Part shown: positions 16,499-27,119 of the stretch, piece by piece
How the letters are laid out: each line of letters begins with the position of its first letter
Position numbering within the stretch: the first letter of the stretch is position 1
Source of the DNA: Bacteroidia bacterium
Lineage (GTDB): Bacteria; Bacteroidota; Bacteroidia; Flavobacteriales; Flavobacteriaceae
Direction of reading: 5' to 3'
DNA length: 43,722 nucleotides
NCBI GenBank assembly: GCA_030429455.1
Contig: JAUIFC010000011.1
Span: 1-43,722 of the forward strand
The notes under the pieces: generated by a model
The model's input: the letters and a program-made list of their open reading frames with translations, nothing else
Told to the model about the DNA's origin: nothing
Database searches by the model: none
Program-made: the position numbers and the translations under genes

Positions 16499-17320
16499 CT
16501 AATGAAGTGCTTTTTCAATATCCTCCAAAAATATTTTGTCCATAGGATTGGAATACGCATCTCTAAGTTTATCACCGTTTAAATAATGGGCTTTTGCCTT
16601 TTGAATGCAATTCTCAAACTGATTCATATCGCCTTTCTGCTTGTAAATCAATGCTAAATAATATTGATTTTCAGCAAGATCATTGGATTGTTCTTGTTTT
16701 GACAAAAATTCGATAGCTTTATCTATTTCACCTACCTCGAAATACAAAACGCCTAAGTGCAAATAATCGTAAGCCCCAACAAAATCTTGTTGTATATTTT
16801 GTTGAATTTGATGTTCGAGAATTTCGATGGCTTTGTCTTTTTGACCCAAGGCTTTATAGCAAAGTCCTTTGGCAACATTAAGATGGTAAACACCATTTTG
16901 ACATTGGCCGATGTCATAATCAACCAAACTATCCAATGCTTGTATGTCTTCTATTGCGCCTTTGTAATCTCTAAAAAATTGATACCTGCACCAACCGCGA
17001 TATCCCAAATGTGTTTTGGGGTCTAGCTCGACAGCTTTATCGATCAGTTTTTTCCAGGTGACAAAATCACCGCTTTTTAAGTAGGCAATAGATTTTGCCC
17101 AATACGGATAATCGAAAGTCGAATCGATGGCTATTGATTGGTCTAGAATTGCTTGAAACCTCCCATCAAATTGGTAAAGCCCTTTCTTTTCTTCAGCCTT
17201 TTTACAAGCTTTATATTTCAATTCGTCGCCATTAATTTTGTACACATGGCAGTTGGGTTGGCTAAAAGCTATTATACTGATAAAGAATGACAAAAAACAA
17301 AACACAAGGATTTTTTTCAT
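16499..17320 (-). CDS. Exported tetratricopeptide-repeat protein
   Basis: A 273-residue protein with a cleavable signal peptide (MKKILVFCFLSFFISIIAFS). After a Cys-containing first domain it has about four to five TPR-like helical hairpins, for example FDYPYWAKSIAYLKSGDF, HLNVAKGLCYKALGQKDKAI and YDYLHLGVLYFEVGEIDKAI. TPRs mediate protein binding; the partner is unknown. Its ATG overlaps the stop of the upstream TonB-C-like lipoprotein by 4 nt, so the two proteins probably act in the same periplasmic process. Confidence 0.8.
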   Translation of the reverse strand: MKKILVFCFLSFFISIIAFSQPNCHVYKINGDELKYKACKKAEEKKGLYQFDGRFQAILDQSIAIDSTFDYPYWAKSIAYLKSGDFVTWKKLIDKAVELDPKTHLGYRGWCRYQFFRDYKGAIEDIQALDSLVDYDIGQCQNGVYHLNVAKGLCYKALGQKDKAIEILEHQIQQNIQQDFVGAYDYLHLGVLYFEVGEIDKAIEFLSKQEQSNDLAENQYYLALIYKQKGDMNQFENCIQKAKAHYLNGDKLRDAYSNPMDKIFLEDIEKALH

Positions 17321-17835
17321 GGCAGAATCTCTATTATTTGTCCATCTTCAATTTTAAAAATAAGGTATTGGTAGTAATCAATTGGAGTGTCATTTTTATA
17401 AAAAATTTGCCAGTTTGCAATTGACTTTGTGATTTTCAATAGTTGAGAAGTTATGGCCTTGTCAAAAATGATTTCTTGGTAATTAAAATCAGACTGCAAC
17501 AATCGGAATCTTCCTGCTTGACCTTCGCAGTTTACCACAAAACGAATTCTAATCATGCCGTTTTGATTTTCACCAACAACGGGCTTAAAAGTGTTTTTAA
17601 ACCGAAGCTCCAAAGCCGGCTTTTCATTTACGTATTGAGGCCCTTCGCTTAAATTAAAATACTGGTAGATATTTTCATCACCATGACATGCACTAAAGGT
17701 TTTTGAGTCGATACCTGAGCGAAATACGCTATCTCCTACCCATCGTAAATATTCAGACTTTTGATGCTCTTCTTTTGTCGAACAGCCCAAAAAACATATC
17801 GTGAAAGCAACAAAAAACAGAATCTTATTTTTCAT
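17317..17835 (-). CDS. Lipoprotein with TonB C-terminal-like domain
   Basis: A 172-residue protein. The signal MKNKILFFVAFTICFLGC ends in a lipobox with Cys18, so it is probably lipid-anchored. Residues ~90-170 (MIRIRFVVNCEGQAGRFRL, then KAITSQLLKITKSIANWQ) resemble the C-terminal domain of TonB-family proteins common in Flavobacteriaceae. There is no proline-rich linker or inner-membrane anchor, so it is unlikely to be a classical energy transducer. It is coupled (4-nt overlap) to the downstream TPR protein. Confidence 0.7.
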   Translation of the reverse strand: MKNKILFFVAFTICFLGCSTKEEHQKSEYLRWVGDSVFRSGIDSKTFSACHGDENIYQYFNLSEGPQYVNEKPALELRFKNTFKPVVGENQNGMIRIRFVVNCEGQAGRFRLLQSDFNYQEIIFDKAITSQLLKITKSIANWQIFYKNDTPIDYYQYLIFKIEDGQIIEILP

Positions 17836-17870
17836 TTATGTTCTTTCACAATTAGACTGTAACGGGATGA

Positions 17871-18254
17871 TCAAGTGTATTTTAGCATAGATACATCTAT
17901 GATTTTGCTAGCTGTTTCTTGATCGACATGTCCATCGGCAAAAACGCCTTCAACCAAAAAGATAAATATCTTGGTGTAGTGATCGGCATTAATTCCGCTG
18001 ATGCAATAATCCAATAGTTCGTCAATCTGATGATCTGCATGAAGAACATGTTTGGACATCAACTTGTCGATGTAGTATTCATAATCGAAATCGCCATCAA
18101 AAAATGTTGAATATACATCGAAGAAAACTCCTATTTCTCTCCCATTGTAACCGTCGTCAATGAAGCAGTAATAAGGAAGGTATAAATATTTTTCAACTGT
18201 AGACAAATCAAACTTGTCTTCTTGCGTGTTTTTTAGGTCGTCAAATAATCCCAT
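17871..18254 (-). CDS. Small acidic cytosolic protein, weakly TerB-like
   Basis: From the ATG at 18254 the protein has 127 residues (MGLFDDLKNTQEDKFDLS start); an in-frame ATG at 18293 would add 13 residues with no homology-like character. It is helical and rich in Asp and Tyr. The segment FLVEGVFADGHVDQETASKII resembles the acidic ADGxVDxxE loop of TerB-like tellurite-resistance domains, but this is a weak match. It is followed by the lipoprotein/TPR pair on the same strand. Confidence 0.5.
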   Translation of the reverse strand: MGLFDDLKNTQEDKFDLSTVEKYLYLPYYCFIDDGYNGREIGVFFDVYSTFFDGDFDYEYYIDKLMSKHVLHADHQIDELLDYCISGINADHYTKIFIFLVEGVFADGHVDQETASKIIDVSMLKYT

Positions 18255-18351
18255 AATTGTTGTTGTATTGTGTTTGCTAAAAACTAATTTCATTCACATC
18301 ATCATTTTATGATATATGCTTTAGTCTTTATTATTCGTGATTGTTACTAAT

Positions 18352-18480
18352 TTTAACAGAAAAAAGATTTTAGTCGTTAGTTTTTAGCTTTTAGTCTTTA
18401 CTAATAGTATTTAGTAATTAAACCTAGCCTTTAAACTTTAAACTTTAACCTCTCTCCTCTAATCTCTAACTTTTTACTTT
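18352..18480. repeat. Degenerate low-complexity repeat tract
   Basis: On the plus strand short units such as TTTTAGTC, TTAGTTTTTAG, CTTTAAACTTTAAACTTTAA and CTCTCTCCTCTAATCTCTAA follow each other with drift in between. No coding frame was found. The tract lies immediately 3' of yebC. Confidence 0.5.
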
Positions 18481-18482
18481 GC

Positions 18483-19193
18483 CTATTCCTGCATGGTGTG
18501 GTAAACATTCTGTACATCGTCATCTTCTTCAATTTTTTCCAATAGCTTTTCCACATCAGCTACTTGATCTTCAGAAAGTTCCTTTGTCACTTGTGGAATA
18601 CGTTCAAAACCAGAAGATAATATTTCTATGCTTCTAGATTCCAATTCGGCTTGTATTGCGCCAAAATTTTCAAATGGTGCATAGATAAGGATGCCATCTT
18701 CATCCACAAAAACTTCTTCGGCTCCAAAATCTATCATTTCCAACTCCAGTTCTTCAGCATCAATACCTTCTCCATTAATTCTAAAATTACAAGTATGATC
18801 GAACATGAATACTACCGAACCGGATGTGCCTAAACTTCCATCGCATTTATTAAAGTAACTTCTAATATTAGCAACCGTTCTGGTGTTATTATCGGTGGCA
18901 GTTTCCACCAAAATGGCTATTCCGTGCGGCGCATAACCTTCGAAAATAACTTCTTTATAATCGCCTTGATTTTTATCCGAAGCACGCTTTATCGCTCGCT
19001 CGATATTGTCTTTTGGCATGTTTACAGACTTTGCGTTCTGCACCACAGCCCTCAATCTTGCATTAGAATCGGGGTCTGGTCCACCTTCTTTAACCGCTAT
19101 AACAATTTCTTTTCCTATACGTGTAAAGGCCTTACTCATCGCTGCCCAACGTTTCATTTTTCTTGCTTTTCTAAATTCGAAAGCTCTTCCCAT
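18483..19193 (-). CDS. yebC: YebC/PmpR family protein
   Basis: A 236-residue protein matching the family along its length: MGRAFEFRKARKMKRWAAMS at the start, then RLRAVVQNAKSVNMPKDNIERAIKR, YKEVIFEGYAPHGIAILVE, TATDNNTRTVANIRSYFNK and LGTSGSVVFMFD. YebC proteins bind DNA in some species; more recent work links the family to translation of difficult sequences such as proline runs. The gene is divergent from rsmG, with a 122-nt gap between them. Confidence 0.95.
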   Translation of the reverse strand: MGRAFEFRKARKMKRWAAMSKAFTRIGKEIVIAVKEGGPDPDSNARLRAVVQNAKSVNMPKDNIERAIKRASDKNQGDYKEVIFEGYAPHGIAILVETATDNNTRTVANIRSYFNKCDGSLGTSGSVVFMFDHTCNFRINGEGIDAEELELEMIDFGAEEVFVDEDGILIYAPFENFGAIQAELESRSIEILSSGFERIPQVTKELSEDQVADVEKLLEKIEEDDDVQNVYHTMQE

Positions 19194-19315
19194 AAGTTAT
19201 TTAATTTATATTGCTAATATAATTACTATTACCAAAATACTAAAAATGCTGTTCCTATTTTTTAGAATTTTTGAAATAATAGCGTAAAATTGTAAAGTAA
19301 TTAAAATAAAAGCCT

Positions 19316-19945
19316 TTGGAGATCATCTTAAAATACTTTCCAAACTTAAATGAGAAACAAATATTTCAATTTGAAAAACTTTCTGAAGTTTACAAAGATT
19401 GGAATACCAAAATAAATGTGGTTTCTAGAAAAGATGTCGATGAGATTTACCTTAGACATGTTTTGCACAGTTTAGCCATTGGAAAGCTTATCCAATTTAA
19501 ACCCGATTCTAAGATCATTGATGTTGGAACAGGTGGCGGATTTCCTGGAATTCCACTCGCCATTCTTTTTCCTGAAACTCAATTTACTCTTGTGGATAGC
19601 ATTGCCAAAAAGATTAAAGTGGTTAATGGGGTTGTATCGGCATTAGAATTAACAAATGTCACGACCATCAATGATCGCGTAGAAAAAACAAAGGGGCAGT
19701 ATGATTTTATCATCAGTCGAGCCGTCGCCGCAATGCCCACTTTTGTGCATTGGACGAAAGGAAAAATTGCAAAGCAATCCCGACATGCACTTAATAACGG
19801 AATCATTTATTTAAAAGGAGGCGATTTAAGTGAAGAATTAGAACCTTACAAAACGATACAAATCACTCCGCTTACACACTTTTTTGACGAAGACTTTTTT
19901 GAAACCAAAAAGATTGTGTATTTACCTTTAAAATATAAGGGGTAA
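19316..19945 (+). CDS. rsmG: 16S rRNA (guanine527-N7)-methyltransferase
   Basis: A 209-residue SAM-dependent methyltransferase. Signatures: VVSRKDVDEIYLRHVLHS, the SAM-binding loop IIDVGTGGGFPGIPLAI, FTLVDSIAKKIKVV and DFIISRAVAAMP. It methylates G527 of 16S rRNA in the 530 loop; loss gives low-level streptomycin resistance. The start is a TTG at 19316: an in-frame stop lies two codons upstream and there is no nearby ATG. It is followed at short distance by an exonuclease gene with its own promoter element. Confidence 0.94.
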   Translation: MEIILKYFPNLNEKQIFQFEKLSEVYKDWNTKINVVSRKDVDEIYLRHVLHSLAIGKLIQFKPDSKIIDVGTGGGFPGIPLAILFPETQFTLVDSIAKKIKVVNGVVSALELTNVTTINDRVEKTKGQYDFIISRAVAAMPTFVHWTKGKIAKQSRHALNNGIIYLKGGDLSEELEPYKTIQITPLTHFFDEDFFETKKIVYLPLKYKG

Positions 19946-19960
19946 ATCGGCACTAAACTT

Positions 19961-19968
19961 TAAATTTG
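19961..19968 (+). promoter_or_regulatory. -7 promoter element for the exonuclease operon
   Basis: TAAATTTG, a perfect TAnnTTTG match, lies 15 nt before the ATG at 19984. An in-frame TTG at 19966 falls inside this element, which supports the ATG as the start. Confidence 0.6.
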
Positions 19969-19983
19969 CTCAAAACTAAATTT

Positions 19984-20760
19984 ATGGAACTCAAACTTGC
20001 AAAACCTTTATGTTTTTTTGATTTGGAAACAACGGGAACTAATGTTGCTAAAGATCGGATTGTTGAAATTTCAATATTTAAAGTTCATCCCAATCAAAAT
20101 AAAGAGAGTTTTACACTACGCATAAATCCTGAAATGCCCATTCCTCGAGAAGCAAGTGAAGTCCATGGGATATATGATAAAGACATAGAAAACGAACCAA
20201 CTTTTAAAGAAGTCGCTCACAAAGTCTATAATTTTATAAAAGATTCGGATTTGGCAGGTTATAATTCCAATCGTTTTGACGTACCACTTTTGGCTGAAGA
20301 AATGCTACGTGCTGAGATTGATTTTGATATAAAAAACTCCGTTCAAATAGATGTGCAAACCATTTTTCACAAAAAAGAAAAACGAACACTCGAAGCAGCT
20401 TATAAGTTTTATTGCGACAAAGACTTGACAGATGCACATTCTGCAGAGGCAGACACCATGGCGACTTACGAAGTTTTGAAGTCTCAATTAGACAAATATG
20501 AAGACCTTGAAAACAATGCCAAATGGTTAGCAGAATATTCTGCCCACAGAAAAACCGCAGATTTTGCTGGCATGGTTCAGTATGACAAAAATGGCGTTGA
20601 AGTCTTTGGATTTGGAAAACACAAAGGCAAAAAAGTGGAGGACATCTTAGAAAAAGAACCAGGATATTATGCTTGGATACAAAATGCTGATTTTCCCCTT
20701 TACACCAAAAAAGTCTTAACGGGAATTAAGCTGAGAAAACTAAATACCAAGCTTTTCTAA
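19984..20760 (+). CDS. DnaQ-like 3'-5' exonuclease with C-terminal DUF3820-like domain
   Basis: A 258-residue DEDD-family exonuclease. Exo I is FFDLETTGT, Exo II is GYNSNRFDVPLL, and Exo III is HSAEADTMATYEV (HxxxxD, DEDDh type). All catalytic acids are present, so it should degrade DNA or RNA from the 3' end. The last ~55 residues (GFGKHKGKKVEDILEKEPGY, then WIQNADFP) look like the short DUF3820 module that also forms a separate protein two genes later. The stop overlaps the start of the sulfotransferase-like gene by one base. Confidence 0.9.
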   Translation: MELKLAKPLCFFDLETTGTNVAKDRIVEISIFKVHPNQNKESFTLRINPEMPIPREASEVHGIYDKDIENEPTFKEVAHKVYNFIKDSDLAGYNSNRFDVPLLAEEMLRAEIDFDIKNSVQIDVQTIFHKKEKRTLEAAYKFYCDKDLTDAHSAEADTMATYEVLKSQLDKYEDLENNAKWLAEYSAHRKTADFAGMVQYDKNGVEVFGFGKHKGKKVEDILEKEPGYYAWIQNADFPLYTKKVLTGIKLRKLNTKLF

Positions 20761-21377
20761 TGAATATCTTTGTATTATGCACAGGCAGAAGTGGTTCCAC
20801 CACATTTATTGAAGCTTGTAAACATATTACAAATTATTCTGCAGCTCATGAAAGTTTGAGTAATAAGACAGGCAAAGAGCGTTTTAGCTTTCCCAATAAC
20901 CATATTGAAGCAGACAACCGATTAAGCTGGCAACTTGGTGAACTTGATAAAAAATATGGTAAGGATGCGCTTTACATTCACCTTTTTAGAGATAAAGAGT
21001 CTACCGCAAAAAGCTACATGAATCGATTTTTACGCCCCAAAAGTGTCATTTACGCTTATGCCAATGGTATTAAAAAAAGCCCGCCAGAAACGTTGTCAAA
21101 CAAAGAAAAATATCAAATTTGTTTGGATTATGTACAGACCATCAACAGCAATATTGAGCACTTTTTAAAGGACAAACCTCGTCAAATGTCAATTAACATA
21201 AATGATATCAAGCCATTATTTAAAGCGTTTTGGTCTGAAATACAAGCTGAAGGAAATTTAGAAAATGCCCTGAATGAATTTGACAAAAGACACAACAAAA
21301 GCAAAGCCAAAAACATAGATTACAAGTATAGCTTTAAACACTTTTTGTTAAGGTTGAAAATGGTTTTCAAAAATTGA
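20760..21377 (+). CDS. Sulfotransferase-like P-loop protein
   Basis: A 205-residue protein. The N-terminal FVLCTGRSGSTTFIEAC is the 5'-phosphosulfate-binding loop of PAPS-dependent sulfotransferases. The segment ALYIHLFRDKESTAKSYMNRF matches the 3'-phosphate-binding region (Arg then Ser). It would transfer sulfate to an unknown acceptor; the length is short for the family, so a minimal enzyme is likely. It overlaps both neighbours (TAATG before, TGATG after), so the three genes are translationally coupled, an odd grouping with an exonuclease. Confidence 0.75.
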   Translation: MNIFVLCTGRSGSTTFIEACKHITNYSAAHESLSNKTGKERFSFPNNHIEADNRLSWQLGELDKKYGKDALYIHLFRDKESTAKSYMNRFLRPKSVIYAYANGIKKSPPETLSNKEKYQICLDYVQTINSNIEHFLKDKPRQMSININDIKPLFKAFWSEIQAEGNLENALNEFDKRHNKSKAKNIDYKYSFKHFLLRLKMVFKN

Positions 21378-21592
21378 TGATTGATCCTAAAGAACACTAC
21401 AAAAATTTGGCAAACGCCAAAATGCCCTTCGGCAAATACAAAGATCAATACCTGATTGACATTCCTGAGTATTATTTTGGTTGGTTTAGGCAAAAGGGCT
21501 TTCCTAAAGGAAAACTTGGTCTTCAAATGCAGGAAATACATGAAATAAAAATCAATGGATTAGAGGATTTGATGAAGAAATTTAAAGAATGA
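21377..21592 (+). CDS. DUF3820 family protein
   Basis: A 71-residue protein starting at the ATG of a TGATG overlap with the previous gene. The core KMPFGKYKDQYLIDIPEYYF followed by GWFRQKGFPKGKLG is typical of DUF3820, described in some bacteria as a putative virulence-linked factor of unknown mechanism. The same motif order (FGKxKGK, ED/ID, YYxW, FP) appears at the C-terminus of the exonuclease in this operon, suggesting a shared role in nucleic-acid handling (inference). Confidence 0.85.
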   Translation: MIDPKEHYKNLANAKMPFGKYKDQYLIDIPEYYFGWFRQKGFPKGKLGLQMQEIHEIKINGLEDLMKKFKE

Positions 21593-21630
21593 TTAATTAC
21601 AAAAATTAAAGCTTCCTAAATATTAATCCG

Positions 21631-21638
21631 TACTTTTG
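21631..21638 (+). promoter_or_regulatory. -7 promoter element for pyrG
   Basis: TACTTTTG, a perfect TAnnTTTG match followed by C, lies 28 nt before the pyrG ATG. Confidence 0.6.
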
Positions 21639-21648
21639 CATCCCGTAA

Positions 21649-23283
<1,635 letters not shown>

Positions 23284-23349
23284 CATTTTTTTTGCTAAAT
23301 ATAATCTGGAATGGTCTAAAGATTGCTTTTGTTTTTTGTAAAAAAACGT

Positions 23350-23748
23350 ATGAAAAAAGGGATTTATGTCATCATGTTCATAGGATTTACTTTTTGTGCT
23401 TTTGGGCAATCTAATTATAGCATGGACAGTATTAGGTTCTCGGCAATCAACACCAATATATTTGACAATCCAAGTATTAGCCTTACTTCTACGCCAAATA
23501 GCTTAGTTTTTGTCGATAGAAATCATACATTCCAAGATTGGAAATACGAAACTGAACTTTTACAATCTTTAGACAACTACACTTTAAAGGTCAATAGCTT
23601 TCTCAATCCTTCTAACGGCGTAATTCAAATAGATTTTGAAAATATAGGAAAACAATCTTTTGACAATTACTTTGGCGAGTTTAATAACGATTTGTCAAAA
23701 TACATTCAAAGAGCGCCAGACATCATGTGGTTATGTCCTATATATTAG
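23350..23748 (+). CDS. Small exported protein, unknown function
   Basis: From the ATG at 23350 the product has 132 residues, beginning with a signal peptide (MKKGIYVIMFIGFTFCAFGQ). The mature part is Asn/Ser/Phe-rich, probably beta-rich, with no family recognised. An in-frame TTG at 23323 is less likely as the start. The 3' end overlaps the convergent SRPBCC gene by 11 bp. Confidence 0.55.
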   Translation: MKKGIYVIMFIGFTFCAFGQSNYSMDSIRFSAINTNIFDNPSISLTSTPNSLVFVDRNHTFQDWKYETELLQSLDNYTLKVNSFLNPSNGVIQIDFENIGKQSFDNYFGEFNNDLSKYIQRAPDIMWLCPIY

Positions 23749-24190
23749 ACACCGAAATGCCATTTTCAGCAAAATTTTTAAAGTCTTTCATTACAGTTGA
23801 AGATCTTTTTCTAAAAAGATGTGGAAGTAATTTACCAACAATAAGCATATAACCACTAAATTCAAATTTACTTTTGGTTCTCCAAAAAGTTTCATTTGGG
23901 CCTATGGATTCAAAATAATTTTCTTGAATACTTTCTAACCCATTGCTTGTATAGCGCGCATGCCAATGTCGAGGAAGCTCACATTTTGTAATGGTTTCTA
24001 TCATGGTAATGTCTCTGCCCTCCAGGGTGATTTCTAGTTTTCTTTTTGCCCCAGCTTCTCCACTAATTCCTTTGATAAGTTTTGTGCTTTTCAATCCTCT
24101 TTGCCAATGTACCAAATGATCTGGATTCTTAAAAAGTTCCATAACTTCGTCAATAGATTTATTCAAAACAATTTCTGTAGTGTAGGTCAT
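23738..24190 (-). CDS. SRPBCC (START/Bet v1-like) family protein
   Basis: A 150-residue protein with the helix-grip layout: first strand MTYTTEIVLNKSIDEVMELF, the short helix pair FKNPDHLVHWQRGLKSTKLI, a beta sheet through the middle, and a long C-terminal helix (KDFKNFAENG). These small domains bind hydrophobic ligands. The specific ligand is unknown. It is a single gene between convergent and divergent plus-strand genes. Confidence 0.75.
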   Translation of the reverse strand: MTYTTEIVLNKSIDEVMELFKNPDHLVHWQRGLKSTKLIKGISGEAGAKRKLEITLEGRDITMIETITKCELPRHWHARYTSNGLESIQENYFESIGPNETFWRTKSKFEFSGYMLIVGKLLPHLFRKRSSTVMKDFKNFAENGISVSNI

Positions 24191-24324
24191 AATGATAAGA
24201 GCTTATAACAAATGTTCTTTAAAACATGAACTATTAATTGATATCAAGACTTATGAAAGTTTTATACTCCAAAATTATTGATTTTACTAAATTTGCCTTT
24301 CAAATTTTAAAAGCTTTAATACAA

Positions 24325-26262
24325 ATGAATAAGTTAATTTCTTGTTTTATCTTATTTCTTGTTTTATCATCATTCAACTTGGCCTTTTCACAAGTCAACA
24401 TGTCGGACAGTTTAGTTTTTAGTATCGATGATGACAATGTATTCAAATCCGAATTCGTTAAACAATATGAAAAAAGCAATAGCACTTCAATAGACAATGA
24501 AACCCTATCTATCGACGAGTATGTTGAAATGTATTTGAATTTTAAACTTAAAGTAAAAGCGGCTAAGGACATGGGCTATGACACATTACCTAAGTTTTTA
24601 AACGAATATAACAACTACCGAAAGCAATTGGCTGATAAGTTTATTTCCAATGGAGAAGTTACCGAAAAAATGGTCAAAGAGACGTATTACAAAATTAAAA
24701 ATGAAATAAATGTCGACCATATTTTAATTGGCGTCAAAGCGGATGCAGCACCTAACGACACCATAGAAGCCTACAACAAAGCCATCGATATCATTAAAGA
24801 AATTCAAGCTGAAAAAGATTTTGCAGAATTGGCAAAAAAATATTCTGATGACCCTTCGGCAAAACAAAATGGTGGAAACATGGGTTGGTTTAAGGCGTTT
24901 AAAATGGTTTATCCTTTTGAAAAAGCCGCCTATCAATTGGACAAAAACGAAGTATCACAACCGATTAGAACTCAGTTCGGATACCATATCATAAAAAAGA
25001 ATGACGAACGCCTGTCTAGAGGAACTATTACTGTCGCTCACATCATGAAATATAGCCGTGCCAAAGACAGCACGTATAATGCGAAGGAAGAGATAAATAA
25101 GATTTATCAAAAAATTCAAAACGGAGAATCTTTTGAAGATTTGGCAAAACAATTTTCCGACCATAAACAAACAGCAAACAAAGGTGGCAAGCTAAATCCG
25201 TTTTCGATAGGGCAACTTAACTCCTCCGTTTTTGAAGAAGAAGCATTCAAACTTGACCAGAATAATAAAATTTCTAAACCATTCGAAACTCAGTTTGGAT
25301 GGCATATCGTAAAATTTATAGAAGACGAACCTGTTAAAGACTACGAGTTACTAAAAAATGATATCATAAAAAAGATAAAAACCTCAGATCGATCTAAAAA
25401 ACTTATTGAAAACATCAAACTAGACCTGATGAAACGCTACGAAGTTACAGTGGATTACGAACTTCTATCAAGTTTAGAAAAAAGATTAGATTCGAGTTTG
25501 GTTGCTTACAGGTGGAAATATGAACCCATCGAAACAGATTCTGAAAAATGGATACTAAAGGTTGACGATCAATTATTTTATACCAAAGAGTTTTTGACAC
25601 TCATCAATAAATCTCAAAGAAGTTTAAAATCTGCTTCTATAGAAGGCAAGTTGAACGAAGCTTTAGACAACTTTACTTACGCCAAGTTAATTGAAGTTCA
25701 TAATAAAAATTTAGAAAAAGCTTCACCAGAATTTGCACAAGAAATTAAGACCTATTACGAAGGACTTCTGATGTTCGACGTTATGCAAAATTATATTTGG
25801 AAACCTACACAAGAGGATAGTTTAGGCCAAATAGATTTCTATAATACCAATAAAACTGAGTTTAAAAGCAAAATCAAAGTAACAGCCCTTGTAGCAAATA
25901 CAAGTAATAAAAAAGAAGCGAAAAAACTTAAAAAACTGATTGGAAAGGATTCTCTAGATGTTTTAAAAAGTGCTTTTCCAGATGTTATTTTTCAGGAATT
26001 AGAATCTACGGAGGTGGACAACCCTTCGTTGCCCAAAAATCTCGAACTTGCGGTTAATTCACCAAAGGTGTACAAAAACAACAACCAGTACATGGCTATT
26101 TTGTTGACGGATCTGCAGGAAGAGCGTACTTTGGAATTTGACGAAATAAGAGGAACTGTCATTGCAAAACTGCAAGCCAAAAAAGAGGAAGAATGGCTTG
26201 ACGCTTTAAAAGACAAGTACGAAATTTATATCAACAAACCCCTTCTAGAAGCACTTAAGTAA
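24325..26262 (+). CDS. Periplasmic peptidylprolyl isomerase with two parvulin domains
   Basis: From the ATG at 24325 the product has 645 residues with a signal peptide (MNKLISCFILFLVLSSFNLAFS); an upstream in-frame ATG (24253) would bury it. Two rotamase repeats are visible: VDHILIGVKAD ... KYSDDPSAKQNGGNMGWF ... TQFGYHIIK, and AHIMKYSRA ... QFSDHKQTANKGGKLNPF ... TQFGWHIVK. A long helical C-terminal region follows. It should help fold or carry outer-membrane proteins. It is the first of three SurA/PpiC-type genes; the next starts 2 nt after its stop. Confidence 0.9.
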   Translation: MNKLISCFILFLVLSSFNLAFSQVNMSDSLVFSIDDDNVFKSEFVKQYEKSNSTSIDNETLSIDEYVEMYLNFKLKVKAAKDMGYDTLPKFLNEYNNYRKQLADKFISNGEVTEKMVKETYYKIKNEINVDHILIGVKADAAPNDTIEAYNKAIDIIKEIQAEKDFAELAKKYSDDPSAKQNGGNMGWFKAFKMVYPFEKAAYQLDKNEVSQPIRTQFGYHIIKKNDERLSRGTITVAHIMKYSRAKDSTYNAKEEINKIYQKIQNGESFEDLAKQFSDHKQTANKGGKLNPFSIGQLNSSVFEEEAFKLDQNNKISKPFETQFGWHIVKFIEDEPVKDYELLKNDIIKKIKTSDRSKKLIENIKLDLMKRYEVTVDYELLSSLEKRLDSSLVAYRWKYEPIETDSEKWILKVDDQLFYTKEFLTLINKSQRSLKSASIEGKLNEALDNFTYAKLIEVHNKNLEKASPEFAQEIKTYYEGLLMFDVMQNYIWKPTQEDSLGQIDFYNTNKTEFKSKIKVTALVANTSNKKEAKKLKKLIGKDSLDVLKSAFPDVIFQELESTEVDNPSLPKNLELAVNSPKVYKNNNQYMAILLTDLQEERTLEFDEIRGTVIAKLQAKKEEEWLDALKDKYEIYINKPLLEALK

Positions 26263-26264
26263 TT

Positions 26265-27119
26265 TTGAAAATTAAAATCCCATACCTATTCGTATTCGTA
26301 TTATCCTTAAGTGCTTGCGATTTATTAATTAAACAAGAACCAAACAACATCATTGCTGTTGTCAATGAACATAGATTATATGAAGAAGATATAATTGATA
26401 TTATTCCAAATAATATTTCAACTGAAGACAGTATCATTTTTGTAAAATCTTTTATCGACGATTGGGCTTTGGACAAAATTTTGATGGATAATGCACTCTA
26501 TAACTTGCCACTAAAAGAGCAAGACAGGTATCAAAAAATGGTGGACAAGTACAAATCAGAACTTTTCAAAAAAGCATATCTAGACGCTTTACTTCAAAAA
26601 GAAATTAGTAACGACATAGACAGCACATCCATAGCCGAGTATTACGAGGCACATAAAAGCACCTTTAGAGTAAACGAACATTTGCTAAAAATACGATATT
26701 TATATGCCAGCAATGAGTTGAAAGAATTTAAAAAAATAAAGAAAAGTTTTCAGCGTTTTCAACTTGAAGACATTTACTATCTTGAAGACAACGAATTAAA
26801 ATTTGACAAAATAGAATTAAATGATTCGGTATGGGTCAAGTCTATAGATGTGTTTAAAAAATTAAATAAGCTCAACGAATACCAACAAAAAGCATTAATT
26901 ACCAAAAAAAGATATTACCAATTTAGTGACAGTATCGGAACTCACTTTATACTGGTTAAAGACATTCTGAAACCAAATGATATTGCCCCATTAAGCTATA
27001 TCAAACCAACCGTTGAACAAATAATTATTAACAAAAAGAAATTAAAAATACAAGCTGACTTAAAAAACAAAATTTTGAAAGACGCCATAAATGACAGATC
27101 ATATGAAGTATTTAAATAA
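26265..27119 (+). CDS. SurA-like lipoprotein without a recognisable rotamase domain
   Basis: A 284-residue protein starting at a TTG two bases after the previous stop; no earlier start exists. The signal MKIKIPYLFVFVLSLSAC ends in a lipobox (Cys18). The helical remainder resembles SurA N-terminal chaperone and linker regions (VVNEHRLYEEDI, then IDSTSIAEYYEAHKSTFRV), but the GG-x-GW and FGxHI landmarks of an active parvulin domain are absent. It is inferred to be a membrane-anchored chaperone working with the two flanking isomerases. Its 3' end overlaps the start of the next gene. Confidence 0.8.
   Translation: MKIKIPYLFVFVLSLSACDLLIKQEPNNIIAVVNEHRLYEEDIIDIIPNNISTEDSIIFVKSFIDDWALDKILMDNALYNLPLKEQDRYQKMVDKYKSELFKKAYLDALLQKEISNDIDSTSIAEYYEAHKSTFRVNEHLLKIRYLYASNELKEFKKIKKSFQRFQLEDIYYLEDNELKFDKIELNDSVWVKSIDVFKKLNKLNEYQQKALITKKRYYQFSDSIGTHFILVKDILKPNDIAPLSYIKPTVEQIIINKKKLKIQADLKNKILKDAINDRSYEVFK

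Noticed and set aside
18352-18480. Possible CRISPR-like array in the short repeat tract
   Set aside because: Units are short, irregular and without spacers of constant length; it is drifting low-complexity sequence.
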